NCBI GenBank assembly: GCA_036274895.1
Contig: DASUEU010000059.1
Location: 1 to 37,507 of the forward strand
Source: CALMKX01 sp036274895
GTDB taxonomy: Bacteria; Acidobacteriota; Thermoanaerobaculia; Multivoradales; SZUA-115
Reading direction: 5' to 3'
DNA: 37,507 nucleotides
The notes below the pieces were generated by a model, which was not told where the DNA came from, did not search any database, and saw only the letters and a list, made by a program, of their open reading frames with translations. Made by a program: the position numbers and the translations under genes. Below, in pieces: positions 19,501-29,000 of the stretch (the stretch's first letter is position 1; each line of letters opens with the position of its first letter).

Positions 19501-22500
19501 GAGGGTCAGGCCGGTGAGCTCGACCACCACCCGGCCCTCGGCCGTGGCCATCACCACGTCGCCCTGGGGCAGGGCACGGTCTCGCTGCTCGGGGGGCGGC
19601 AGAGTGCCGAGGGCCTGGGCGGGGGCCTCGGCGGCGTGGAAGCGGACCTCGGCCACCCCCACCGGCACGTGCGCCCCGGGCTCGAGCCAGCCGGCGGGGA
19701 AGGCCGCCCCCAGCAGCTGGAAGGCGGCGTCGAGCAGGCCGGGGGTCACGGCCGCTTCCGGCCGTCGCTCGCCGGGGCCGGCGGGGCGGACCCGCGCCCG
19801 CGCTCGGCCGTCGCCGACCTCGATCGCGTCGAGCCAGCGGAAGCCGGGGCCGAGCTCGATCCGGTGCTCGGCCATCAGCTGGTAGAAGGCTTCGGTGGCG
19901 AGGGGCCGGCCGCGGTCCAGGTCCCGGCCGGGGGCCTCGGGCTCGAGGGGCCGCGGCGTCGCCGCGGGCTCGAGGGCGTAGAGGCCGGTGACGTGGCTCT
20001 CCCACCTCCCCACGTCGGCCGCCCCGTCGGCGATCAGGCTGAGCACCTCGAAGCGGCCCTCGGTCCCCTCGCCCGGGGGATCGAAGACCAGCTGCAGGGT
20101 GCGCCCGCTACCAGGCTCGAGCACCAGCGGGTGGGCGAAGGCGACATCGGCCAGGCGCAGCACGCCGTCCGGGTGCTCGAGGCGGATCGCCGCGGCGAAG
20201 GAAGCCAGGTAGAAGGCGGCGGGCACCAGCACCCGGCCGTGAACGCGGTGGTCGCCGAGGAAGGGGAAGACCGCCTCGGAGACCTCGAGCTCGCGCACCC
20301 GACCGACGAGCCGAGAGGAGCGCAGGAGCCGGCCGGCGAGACCGTGCTCCGGGGCTGCCGCCGGCCCCGAGCCAGCGATCAGCCGGTGCTCGAGCCCGTC
20401 GATCCAGCAGCGCTGGCGCTCCCACGAAGTGGCGGGTAGCTCGACGCGCCGGCGAGGCCGGGAGGCGTGGAGGGCCCCGGGGTCGACGCCCACGCCGGAC
20501 ACCCACAACCGCCCGAGACCATCGAGGATCGACTCCCAGTCCCCCTTGCCCTTGCGCAGGGAGGCCGCGGTGACCAGGTCCTCGCCGGCGCCCGACAGGG
20601 CAGGCAGCAAGGCGGGGGTCAGGCCCAGCTCGACGAAAGCCGTGACATCGCGGTCGAGCAAGTGGCGGACGCTGTGGGCGAAGCGCACCGGCGAGAGCAG
20701 CTGGCGGCGCCAGTAGGCGGGCTCCAGGCGTTCCCCCCGGGCGAGGGGAGCCCCGGTCAAGTTCCAAACCACCTCGAGCTCCGGCGCGGCCAGGGGACCC
20801 ACGGCCTGCCAGGCCCTCTCCAGCTCGGCCGCGGCCGGGGCCATGAGCGGCGAGTGGAAGGCGCGGTCGACGCCGAGGTCCTTGCGGCGCACGTCACCCA
20901 ACCGCGCCAGGACCTCCTCCAGGGCCGCCGCCTCGCCCGCGAGCACCACGCTGCGCTCGCCGTTGACGGCGGCCAAGGCGGCCTCGGCTTCGAGGCCGGC
21001 GAGCGCCTCCCGGGCTTCCTCCTCCGAGACCTCGACGGCGACCATCCGGCCAAGAGCCGTGGCCTGCATCAGGCGGCCCCGCAGCGCCACCAGCCGGAGC
21101 CCCTCCCGCCAGGGCAGCATCTCGGCCGCGCAGGCCGCGGTCACCTCACCCACGCTGTGTCCCAGCAGGGCGGCCACCGGCAGGCCCCAGGAACGGTAGA
21201 GCTGCCACAGCCCGTAGCCGACGGCGAAGAGCACCGGCTGAGCCAGCTCGGTCGACACCAGCCGGCCGTCCCCGCTGAACAGGGCCTCGCAAAGATCCCA
21301 GCCGGCCTCGGTCCGGAGCCAGCCGGCCGCCTCGTCCAGGGCCCGGCGGAACGGCCCCTCGCCGGCATAGAGCTCGGCCCCGGTGCCCGCGAGCTGGGTG
21401 CCCTGCCCGGAGAACAGCACGGCCACCTTGGGGACTTTGGCCGCTGCCGCCACGCCTCGGGCCCCCGCGCCGGCGCGCAGGGCCGTGGCGGCCCCGGCGA
21501 GGTCGCCGGCGACCACGGCCCGGCGGTGCGCCAGCGGGGCTCGACCGACGGCGGCGGTGAAGGCGACGTCCGCCCAGGCCAGCTCCGGATGGCTCTCGAA
21601 GTGCGAGGCCCAGCGCTCGGCCTGGCGATCGAGGCCCGCCGCGGTGCGCGCTGACAGCACCAGGAGCTGGTGCGCGGGCTCCGGCAGGGCCGAAGCCGGG
21701 ACCGCCGCCGGCTCCGGGGCCTGTTCGAGGATCACGTGGGCGTTGGTGCCGGAGAAGCCGAACGAGCTCACCCCGCCGCGCCGGCGCGGGTAGCCGGCCG
21801 GCCAGGGCCGGTGGCTCGCCACCACCTCGAGGGGCAGCTCGGCCCAGGGGATGTGGGGGCTGGGAGTCTGGAAGTGCAGCTGGGCCGGCAGCTCCCCCTG
21901 CTCGATCGCCAGCACCAGCTTGATCAGGCCGGCCAGGCCCGCCGCGGACTCGAGGTGGCCAAAGTTGGTCTTGACCGAGCCGATCAGCAGGGGCTTCTCC
22001 TTGCTGTGCCCGGCACCGAGGGCCGAGGCCAGGGCCAGGGCCTCGATCGGATCGCCCAGGGCAGTGCCCGTGCCGTGGGCCTCGACGTAGGCGATGTCGC
22101 CGGGGGCCACGCCGGCGTCGGCCAGGGCGTCGCGGATCAGCCGCTCCTGGGAAGGGCCGTTGGGCACGGTCAGCCCGGAGGTCGCGCCGTCCTGGTTGAG
22201 GGCCGAGCCGCGGATCACGGCCCGCACCGGGTGGCCGGCGGCGAGGGCCTCATCGAGGCGCTCGAGCACCACCACCGCACAGCCCTCGCCGCGCACGAAG
22301 CCGTCGGCCGCGGCGTCGAACGCCTTCGAGCGCCCATCCGGCGCCAGCATGCGGGCCTTCGAGAGGGAGACCGTGTGCTCGGGCGAGAGCATCACGTTGA
22401 CCCCCGCGGCCAGGGCGAGCCGGCTCTCCCCAGAGCGCAGGCTCTGGCAAGCGAGGTGGACGGCGACCAGCGACGAGGAGCAGGCGGTGTCGATCGACAG

Positions 22501-23094
22501 GCTCGGCCCGGTGAGCCCCAGCACGTAGGACAGTCGGCCGGAGGCGACGCTGTGCGCCACCCCGGAGCTGGTGTAGGCGTCCAGGCGCTCGAGGGGAGCG
22601 GCCTTGATGAAGTCGATGCCGGAGATGCCCACGAACACGCCGGTGCGGCTGCCGGCGAGGCCCGTGGGGGCGAGGCCGCCGTGCTCCAGGGCCTCCCAGG
22701 CGACCTCGAGCAACAGACGCTGCTGGGGGTCCATGGACTCGGCCTCGCGGGGCGAGATGCCGAAGTGCTGGGGATCGAAGAGCTCGAGGTCGTCGAGGAA
22801 GGCGCCCCAGCGGCAGGTGAGCTTGCCGGGACGGTCCGGGTCCGGGTGGTAGAAGGCCTCGAGATCCCAGCGCGACGCCGGCACTTCGCTCAGGGCATCG
22901 AAACCCTCCCGGAGCCGGCGCCAGAAGGACTCCGGGCTCGTGATGCCGCCCGGGAAGCGGCAGCCCACACCGACCACGGCGATCGGCGCCCGGGCTTCCC
23001 TCTCCAGGGCCTCGATGCGCTCCTGCTGCTCGAGGGCGAGGAGGGCCAGGCGCTGGGGCGAGAGCTGGCGGATGCGCTCGACCAGGGAGCTCAC
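16564..23094 (-). CDS. Type I polyketide synthase, fully reducing module KS-AT-DH-ER-KR-ACP
   Basis: Second synthase, 2176 residues. The GTG start at 23094 overlaps the previous stop (GTGA) and follows GGAGG by seven bases. Domains: coiled-coil-like N-terminal helix about 5-35; KS about 38-465 (Cys205); AT about 558-860 (GHSVGE with Ser647, AFHS, malonyl-type); DH about 935-1135 with both catalytic motifs (HRVHGRVLVP with His949, and LLDAAFQ with Asp1122); ER about 1440-1755 (LNFRDVLSALG and the NADPH loop HAGAGGVG); KR about 1765-1960 (TGGHGALG, Tyr1920); ACP Ser2085 in GLDSLMAVE; a C-terminal LTPEEVLGSLLAEL docking-like tail. The KR has YAAAS where YxxxN is usual, otherwise it looks normal. 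A complete reductive loop predicts a saturated two-carbon extension. Confidence 0.95.
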   Translation of the reverse strand: MSSLVERIRQLSPQRLALLALEQQERIEALEREARAPIAVVGVGCRFPGGITSPESFWRRLREGFDALSEVPASRWDLEAFYHPDPDRPGKLTCRWGAFLDDLELFDPQHFGISPREAESMDPQQRLLLEVAWEALEHGGLAPTGLAGSRTGVFVGISGIDFIKAAPLERLDAYTSSGVAHSVASGRLSYVLGLTGPSLSIDTACSSSLVAVHLACQSLRSGESRLALAAGVNVMLSPEHTVSLSKARMLAPDGRSKAFDAAADGFVRGEGCAVVVLERLDEALAAGHPVRAVIRGSALNQDGATSGLTVPNGPSQERLIRDALADAGVAPGDIAYVEAHGTGTALGDPIEALALASALGAGHSKEKPLLIGSVKTNFGHLESAAGLAGLIKLVLAIEQGELPAQLHFQTPSPHIPWAELPLEVVASHRPWPAGYPRRRGGVSSFGFSGTNAHVILEQAPEPAAVPASALPEPAHQLLVLSARTAAGLDRQAERWASHFESHPELAWADVAFTAAVGRAPLAHRRAVVAGDLAGAATALRAGAGARGVAAAAKVPKVAVLFSGQGTQLAGTGAELYAGEGPFRRALDEAAGWLRTEAGWDLCEALFSGDGRLVSTELAQPVLFAVGYGLWQLYRSWGLPVAALLGHSVGEVTAACAAEMLPWREGLRLVALRGRLMQATALGRMVAVEVSEEEAREALAGLEAEAALAAVNGERSVVLAGEAAALEEVLARLGDVRRKDLGVDRAFHSPLMAPAAAELERAWQAVGPLAAPELEVVWNLTGAPLARGERLEPAYWRRQLLSPVRFAHSVRHLLDRDVTAFVELGLTPALLPALSGAGEDLVTAASLRKGKGDWESILDGLGRLWVSGVGVDPGALHASRPRRRVELPATSWERQRCWIDGLEHRLIAGSGPAAAPEHGLAGRLLRSSRLVGRVRELEVSEAVFPFLGDHRVHGRVLVPAAFYLASFAAAIRLEHPDGVLRLADVAFAHPLVLEPGSGRTLQLVFDPPGEGTEGRFEVLSLIADGAADVGRWESHVTGLYALEPAATPRPLEPEAPGRDLDRGRPLATEAFYQLMAEHRIELGPGFRWLDAIEVGDGRARARVRPAGPGERRPEAAVTPGLLDAAFQLLGAAFPAGWLEPGAHVPVGVAEVRFHAAEAPAQALGTLPPPEQRDRALPQGDVVMATAEGRVVVELTGLTLGRVAAERLAAGGEGAPAPTLLVLGWRPEPLEAATPAAPRRWLLLAQGGELAEGVAAALSEAGDGVALAAAGASFAELGPARAGFDPLSAASWQSLLAWAEQAGPLAGIAWLWPAEAGSGEGPGLAGALLGVQALLDRPGSRPRLLFATRGAEAAGPERLPVDPAGALLGGFGRTVAFEAPELAPVLLDLDPRRGPCEAEAVAAELAARPGARRVALRGGRRYLARVEPQPPGPGVTEPRRLEIHEPGNLDRLELAPLVRRQPGAGEVEIRVLATGLNFRDVLSALGLYPGDPGPLGGECAGRVVAVGPGVPLTVGAEVLAALAPGSFATHVTVPASLVREKPAGWSLAEAAALPVAFLTAHYALRRLARLAPGELVLIHAGAGGVGLAAFDLARRAGARIFATAGTEERRAWLSRLGAEAVASSRDPSFLPELLAASGGRGVDVVLNSLGGELLAASVELLAPGGRFVEIGKRGIWTAERFAEERPDASYFVLDLAEEAARDLPAVAEALTTLVEEAGAGQLQPLPCEVFGLAEAREAFRHMAQARHRGKVVLVQEPEAEPCCRSAIRPEGTYLLTGGHGALGLVLAEWLVERGARHLALVSRSTPDPAVEARLDALRAAGARVQSFAADIASAPDVASLFDRLEGAWPPLAGVVHAAGVVDDGVLGQQSWARFERVMAPKVAGSLHLEGAVESSPWARGLDFFVLFGSTSGLFGSPGQAGYAAASAFLAALAHRRRQAGRPALVLDWGPWGEGGMAAALGEAERERWRGLGVEALRPQEGLALLERALSGVHTEVAALRLGPASSRAAGDPLPGWLEGLARRGRAAELDPLPAGATWQAELEATPPRARGALLGSKVEEEVRRVLGLPPGEGLDRARPLVELGLDSLMAVELRNRLGARIGRPLPATLVFKFPTVQAIAGFLLGEPGPSEAAADPSPAAGGDQGISEIASLTPEEVLGSLLAELDALPAELLEERRA

Positions 23095-26000
23095 GGCGCC
23101 GCCTCCGCGGCGGCCGCCACCCGGGCCTGGTGACGGCTGAGCAGCTCCTCCACCGCCTCGTCCGACAGCTCCTCGACCCGCTCCAGGGGCGAGGCCGAAG
23201 GCGGCGGGGGCTCCGTCACCTCGAGGCCGAGCAGGGTGCGGCCGAGGAAGCGCGTCAGGGCCTCGACGTTGGGGTGATCGAAGATCGCGGTCGAGGTGAG
23301 GCTGCGGCCGAGCTGGGCCTGGAGGCGATTCTTCAGCTCCAGGGCGGTGAGCGAGTCCATGCCGAGGTCGAAGAAGCCCTGGCCGAGGCCGATCGCCGGC
23401 TGGCGGCCGAGCCCCAGGATGGTGCCCACCTCGCCGAGCACCAGCTGGCGCAGCCCCGCGAGGGGCTCTTCGCCCTCACCGGCGCGCAGCTTCGCGAGCA
23501 GGTCGCCGCGCTCCTCCGGGGCGGTGCCGCCCGCCCTGCCGGCCTTCTGCAACAAGTCCGCGAGGAGGGGGGAGACCTTGCCACCGTCCGCCGCCATGCG
23601 CGAACGGTCGATGGCGAGCACCCCCACCTGGGCGGCGCCGCTCTCGAGCACCCGGGCCAGGGCTTCGAGGCCGCCGCGGGTCGAGAGGGTGCCCATGCCG
23701 CGGCGCCCGAAGCGCTCTCCGGCCCCGCGCTCCCGGGCCTCGCCGATCTCCCCCCAGGGGCCCCAGTCGATGGCCACGGCCGGCAGGCCGAGGCCGCGCC
23801 GATAGCGGGCCAGGGCATCGAGGTAGGCGTTGGCCGCCCCGTGGTTGGCCTGTCCGGCCGAGCCCAGCAGGGAGGCCGCCGAGGAGAACAGGATGAAGAA
23901 GTCGAGGGCCTGGTCGCGGGTGGCCCGGTGGAGCTGCCAGGCGCCCCGCACTTTGGGCGCCAGGACCGCCGAGAGCCGCGGCAGGTCGAGCTCGGTGGCG
24001 AGGGCGTCGGCGAGCAGGCCGACGCTGTGGATCACCCCCGCCAGCCTCGGCAGCTCGGCGTCGACGCGGGCGAGGGCGGAGGTCAGGGCCGCCTCGTCGC
24101 CGACGTCCGCTTCGAGGGCGAGCACGGTGGCTCCCCGCTGCCGCAGGGCATGGATCTGCTCCTCGGCCTCGGCGGAGGGCGCACGGCGGCCCACCAGGGC
24201 CAGGTGCCGGGCGCCATGCTCGACCAGCCAGCCCGCCACCGCGAGGCCGAGGCCGCCGAAGCCGCCGGTGATCAGGTAGCTGGCCGCGCCGTCGAAGGCC
24301 GGAGCGCCGTCGGCCGGCAGCTCGGTCACCAGGGGCTGGAGCCGGGCCGCCCAGCGCCCGCCGCTGGCGAGGCGGAGCCGGTCCTCGCCGTCGGGAGCCA
24401 GCAGCTCGGCGGCCAGCCGCCGGGCCTCGGCGGCCTCGGTCTCGGCCCCCAGGTCGATCAGACCCCCCCAGTGCTCCGGCTGCTCCTGGGCGATCACCGC
24501 GCCCAGGCCCCAGCTGGCGGCGGGCCCGGGATCGAGGGGAGGCCGGCCCTCCTCGCCGCCCTGGCAGCCGCGGGTGACGATCCACAGCCGGCCTTCACCG
24601 CTCACTGCCTGGCTCGAGGGAGCGGCCAGGCGACGCAGGGCAGCGAGCTGCCCCATCAGCAGGGGCTCGAGCTCACCGGTCAGGGCCTGGGGGCTCAAGT
24701 CGCGGGGGACCGCGAGGTCGAGGGGCCGCAGGTCGACGATGCCACCGAGGCCCTCACCGCCCCCGAGCCTCGCGAGGGCGGCTTCGACCGCCTCGCCGGG
24801 CGCCGCCAGCAGCGGGTGCTCGCCGGCCGCCGCCAGCTCCGTGGCCAACCCCTCGGCCACTCCCCCGCGGTCGGCCAGCAGCAACCAGCGCCGGCCGGAG
24901 CCAGCCAGGCGGGGCACGGGGGTGGCCGGCCGGGCGAGGGGTGCGCGGGCGAACAACAGGGCCTGGCGCGAGGGCAGCTCCGGCGCTCCCGGCGGGGGGA
25001 AGGCCGCCGCCTCGCTGAACCCGGTCGCGGCCAGCAGCTCCAGCCAGTGGGACGACAGCAGCAGGGGGTAGCTGCCCCGCACCTCATCGCGGAATCGCCA
25101 CCAGCCGTCGGTCAAGCCGAAGATGAGGTCGAGGAAGCGGGAGCGGGCGGTGCCTTCGAGCAGCACCAAGAGGCCCCCCGGCGCCAGCAGCTGGCGGGCG
25201 TGGTCGAGGCTCTGGCCGAGGTCCGCCGTGGCGTGCAGGACGTTGGCGGCGATCACCAGGTCGAAACGGCCGGGCGCCAGGCCCTGGGAGCCGGGCTCGC
25301 TCTCGATGTCGAGGAGACGGAAACGCAGTCCGTCGAGGGTGCCCAGGCGAGCCTGCGCCTTGCTCAGGAAGAGCTGGGAGACGTCGGTGAAGAAGTACTC
25401 GGTGCGCCCCGCCGGAAGGGCCGGCAGGATGGACGCCGTGGCGGCGCCGGTACCGGCGCCGATCTCGAGCACGGTCAGGGGTCGGCCGGCGGGCAGCGAC
25501 TTCGCCACCTCGGCGGAGAGCCGGGTGAGCAGGGCGTTGTCCAGGGTGACCAGGGGCGACGAGCGGTAGAGGTGCTCGGCCAGGGTGAGGTCTCCGTTGG
25601 GGAACAGCAGGTCGAGGGGATCCAACTCGTCCCGCAGCACCCCCGCCAGGCCCCCGGCGCAGCGGGCGAGCAGCTCGAGCTCCCCGGCCGAGGCGGGATG
25701 GCGGGCGCGCAAGCGGGCGAGCTGGTCGGAGGCCGCCTCCCGGGGCGGCGCGGTCTCCACTCGCAGGTGGTCCGTCATGGCCACCAGGGTGCCGGTCTCG
25801 GTGAGGATCTCGAGCAGGCGGCCGAACAGGCGATGGCGCGCGGGGGGCACGCCGAGACCCTCGGCGAGCCCCGGCCAGCGCAGCTCGCGGCCGGGGACGA
25901 GGGGTCCCAGGAGGGCTTCGACCGCCTCGCGGGCGAAACCCGCGCTGACCGCTTCGAGCTCCTGGCGCAGTTGAACCAGGGCCTCGCGGTCGGCGTCCGG

Positions 26001-29000
26001 CAGCACCGCTCCGGCCTCCTCGGCGAGCCAGTCGGCCAGGACCGAGGGCGCCGGCAGAAAGCTCGCTTCCAGGGTCTCCTCGGCCAGCTCCGGCCGGCAA
26101 TGCGGCACCCAGGTGAGCTGGTAGAGCCAATCCGCCGGACGCTCCGCCGGGCCCTCCGGACGTCCACCGGCGAGGCCGAGCTCCACCCCTTCCGCGCGCA
26201 GGACGACGCTGCCCTCCGGGTCGTAGGCGGTCAGGGCGCAAGTGGAGCCAGCCCCGTCGAGGCGCGCGTGGAGCCAGAGCGGACCGCCCGGCACCAGCCG
26301 GGCCTCGAGAGAGCCGGCGGCGACGGCGAGGTCAGCACGGGCGGCGCCCCCCGCGAGCCCGGGCAGGGCCAGGGCCAGCAGCTCGGCCGCCTCGAGCAGG
26401 GCCGGATCGAGGATCTGATGCGAGAGCGGCCCGCCGCCGCCTCGCCAGTCGATCTCGGCCAGGGCCTCGGCGGGCCGGGCGAAGAGGGCTCGCCAGCCGT
26501 CGAAGAGGGGACCGAGCTGGTGGCCGCCGGCTTCGAGGGCGCTGCGCAGCCGCTCGACCGGCAGCGGATCGCCGGCCAGGCGGGTGCGCACGCCCTCCAA
26601 GGTCTCGACCGGGACCGGCGGCGGCTCGCCGAGAACCACCCGCGCCGAGCCCAGCAGCTGCCAGGCGCCGTCCGCGGGGGCCGCCGGCCGGCGGTACCAG
26701 GAGGCGTTCCAGCTTCCCGAGGCCGCCGGCTCGAGGACGGTGGCGAGGCCGAGGGTGCCTTCGGGCTCGAGGGCCGGCCCGGGTTCGAGGCGCAGGTCGC
26801 GCAGCACAGCCCGACCGCCGGCCGAGGCCGTGGCCCAGGCCCCGAGGACGGCCTCGGCCAGCACGCCCAAGGGCAGCCGCGCCTCGCCCCGCAGGCGATG
26901 TTCGCGCAGGGCGTCGATGTCCGTGGCCTTCACTTCGGTGTGGAACTGCTGGGCCGGCAGCGGCGAGGCCAGGCGCTCCCCCGCCAGGGAGCGGCTCGGG
27001 CGAGCCCGGCCCGCGGCCTTGCCGCCGCGCTCGATCCAATAGCGCTGGTGCTCCCAGGGATAGGTCGGCAGCTCCACCCGGCGGTGCCCTCCGGGGGCGA
27101 CGACTGCCCCGAGGTCGAGCTCGACCCCCGCGGTCCAGAGCCGGGCAACGCCTTCCAGGACGGACTCCCAATCGCCCTTGCCGCGGCGCAACGAGGCCGC
27201 CGTGACCAGACCCTCGCGGGCGGCGGAGACCGCCGGCAGCAGCGCCGGGGTCAGACCCAGCTCGACGAAGGACGTGATGCCGCGCTCGAGCAGGAGGTCC
27301 ACGCTGTCGGCGAAGCGCACCGGCTCGAGCAGCTGGCGGCGCCAATAGGAGGGGCTGGGGGCCTCCCCCGGCGCCAGCGGCCTGGCGGTCAGGTTCCAGA
27401 TCAGCTCGATCTGCGGTGGCGCGAGCGGCCCCACGGCAGCCCAGGCACGCTCGAGCTCGGCCGCCGCCGAGGCCATCAAGGGCGAATGGAAGGCGCGGTT
27501 GACGCCCAGATCCTTGACGCGCGCCGCTCCCAGCCGGCCGAGAGCCCCCTCCACCGCCGCCGGCTCGCCAGAGATCACCACGCTCTCCTGGCCGTTGATC
27601 GCCGCCACGGACGCCCCCTCTTCCAGCCCGGCGAGGGCGGCCCGGGCTTCAGCCTCGCCGACCTCGACAGCGACCATCCGCCCGGGGGCGGTGGCCTGCA
27701 TCAGCCGGCCGCGCAGGGCGACCAGCCGCAGTCCGTCCTTCCAGGGCAGGATGCCGGCGGCGCACGCCGCCACGTACTCGCCGACGCTGTGGCCGAGCAC
27801 GGCCGCCACGGGGAGGCCCCAGGCGCGGTAGAGCTGCCACAGGGCGTAGCCCACGGCGAACAGGGTGGGCTGGGCCAGCTCGGTGTCGACCAGGCGGCCG
27901 TCCCCCGCGAAAAGTGCCTGCCGCAGGTCCCAACCCGCCTCTTCGAGCAGCCAGGAGGCCGCCTCGTCCAGGGCCTGGCGGAACCGCGGCTCGCCGGCAT
28001 AAAGCTCGGCTCCGGTGCCGGCCAGCTGGGTGCCCTGCCCCGAGAAGAGCACCGCCACCCGGGGCGATGCGCCGGCGGACACCCGGCCGGTGATCCCGGC
28101 CGCCGAGCGCAGCCTGGCCGCCGCGGCCCGGCCATGGGGCGCGACCACCGCGAGCCGGTGCTCGAAGTGGGCCCGGCCCACGGCGGCGGTGTGGGCGGCG
28201 TCGGCGAGCCGCTCGAACGGGTGCTCCTCGAAGTGTCGAGCCCAGCGCTCGGCCTGGGTGGCGAGCGCCGTCGCCGTCTTGGCCGACAGCACCAGCAGGG
28301 AGACCGGCCGCTGGTAGCCGGCCGGCCGAGCCGGCGGCTCGGGCGGCTCCTCCACCAGCACGTGGGAGTTGGTGCCCCCGAAGCCGAAGGAGCTGACCCC
28401 CCCGCGGCGCTTGTCGTAACCCACGGGCCAGGCCATGGGCGCGGTGGGCACCGCCAGGGGCACCTGGTCCCAGGTGATGTGCGGGCTGGGAGTGCGGAAG
28501 TGGAGGTGGGGCGGGATCAGCCCCCGCTCGACCGAGAGCACCAGCTTGATCAGGCCCGCGATCCCTGCGCCCGCCTCGAGATGGCCGAGGTTGGTCTTGA
28601 GCGAGCCGATCCAGAGGGGCCGGTCCGGGGAGCGGCCCGCGCACAGGGAGGCGGCCAGGGCCTGGGCCTCGATGGGATCTCCCAACGAGGTCCCGGTGCC
28701 GTGTGCCTCGACGTAGGCAATGTCCTCGGCAACCAGCCGCGCGGCCGCCAGGGCCTCGCGGACCAGGGCCTTCTGGGCCTGGGCATTGGGCGCCGTGAGC
28801 CCGTTCGACAGGCCGTCCTGGTTGACCGCCGAGCCGCGGATCACGGCGTGGACGTGATCGCCGTCGCGCCGGGCGTCCGACAGGCGCTTCAAGACCACCA
28901 CCCCCGCTCCCTCGCCGCGCACGTAGCCGTCGGCCGCGGCATCGAAGGTCTTGCAGCGGCCGTCGTCGGCCAGCATCCGGGCCTTGACGAAGATCAGCGA

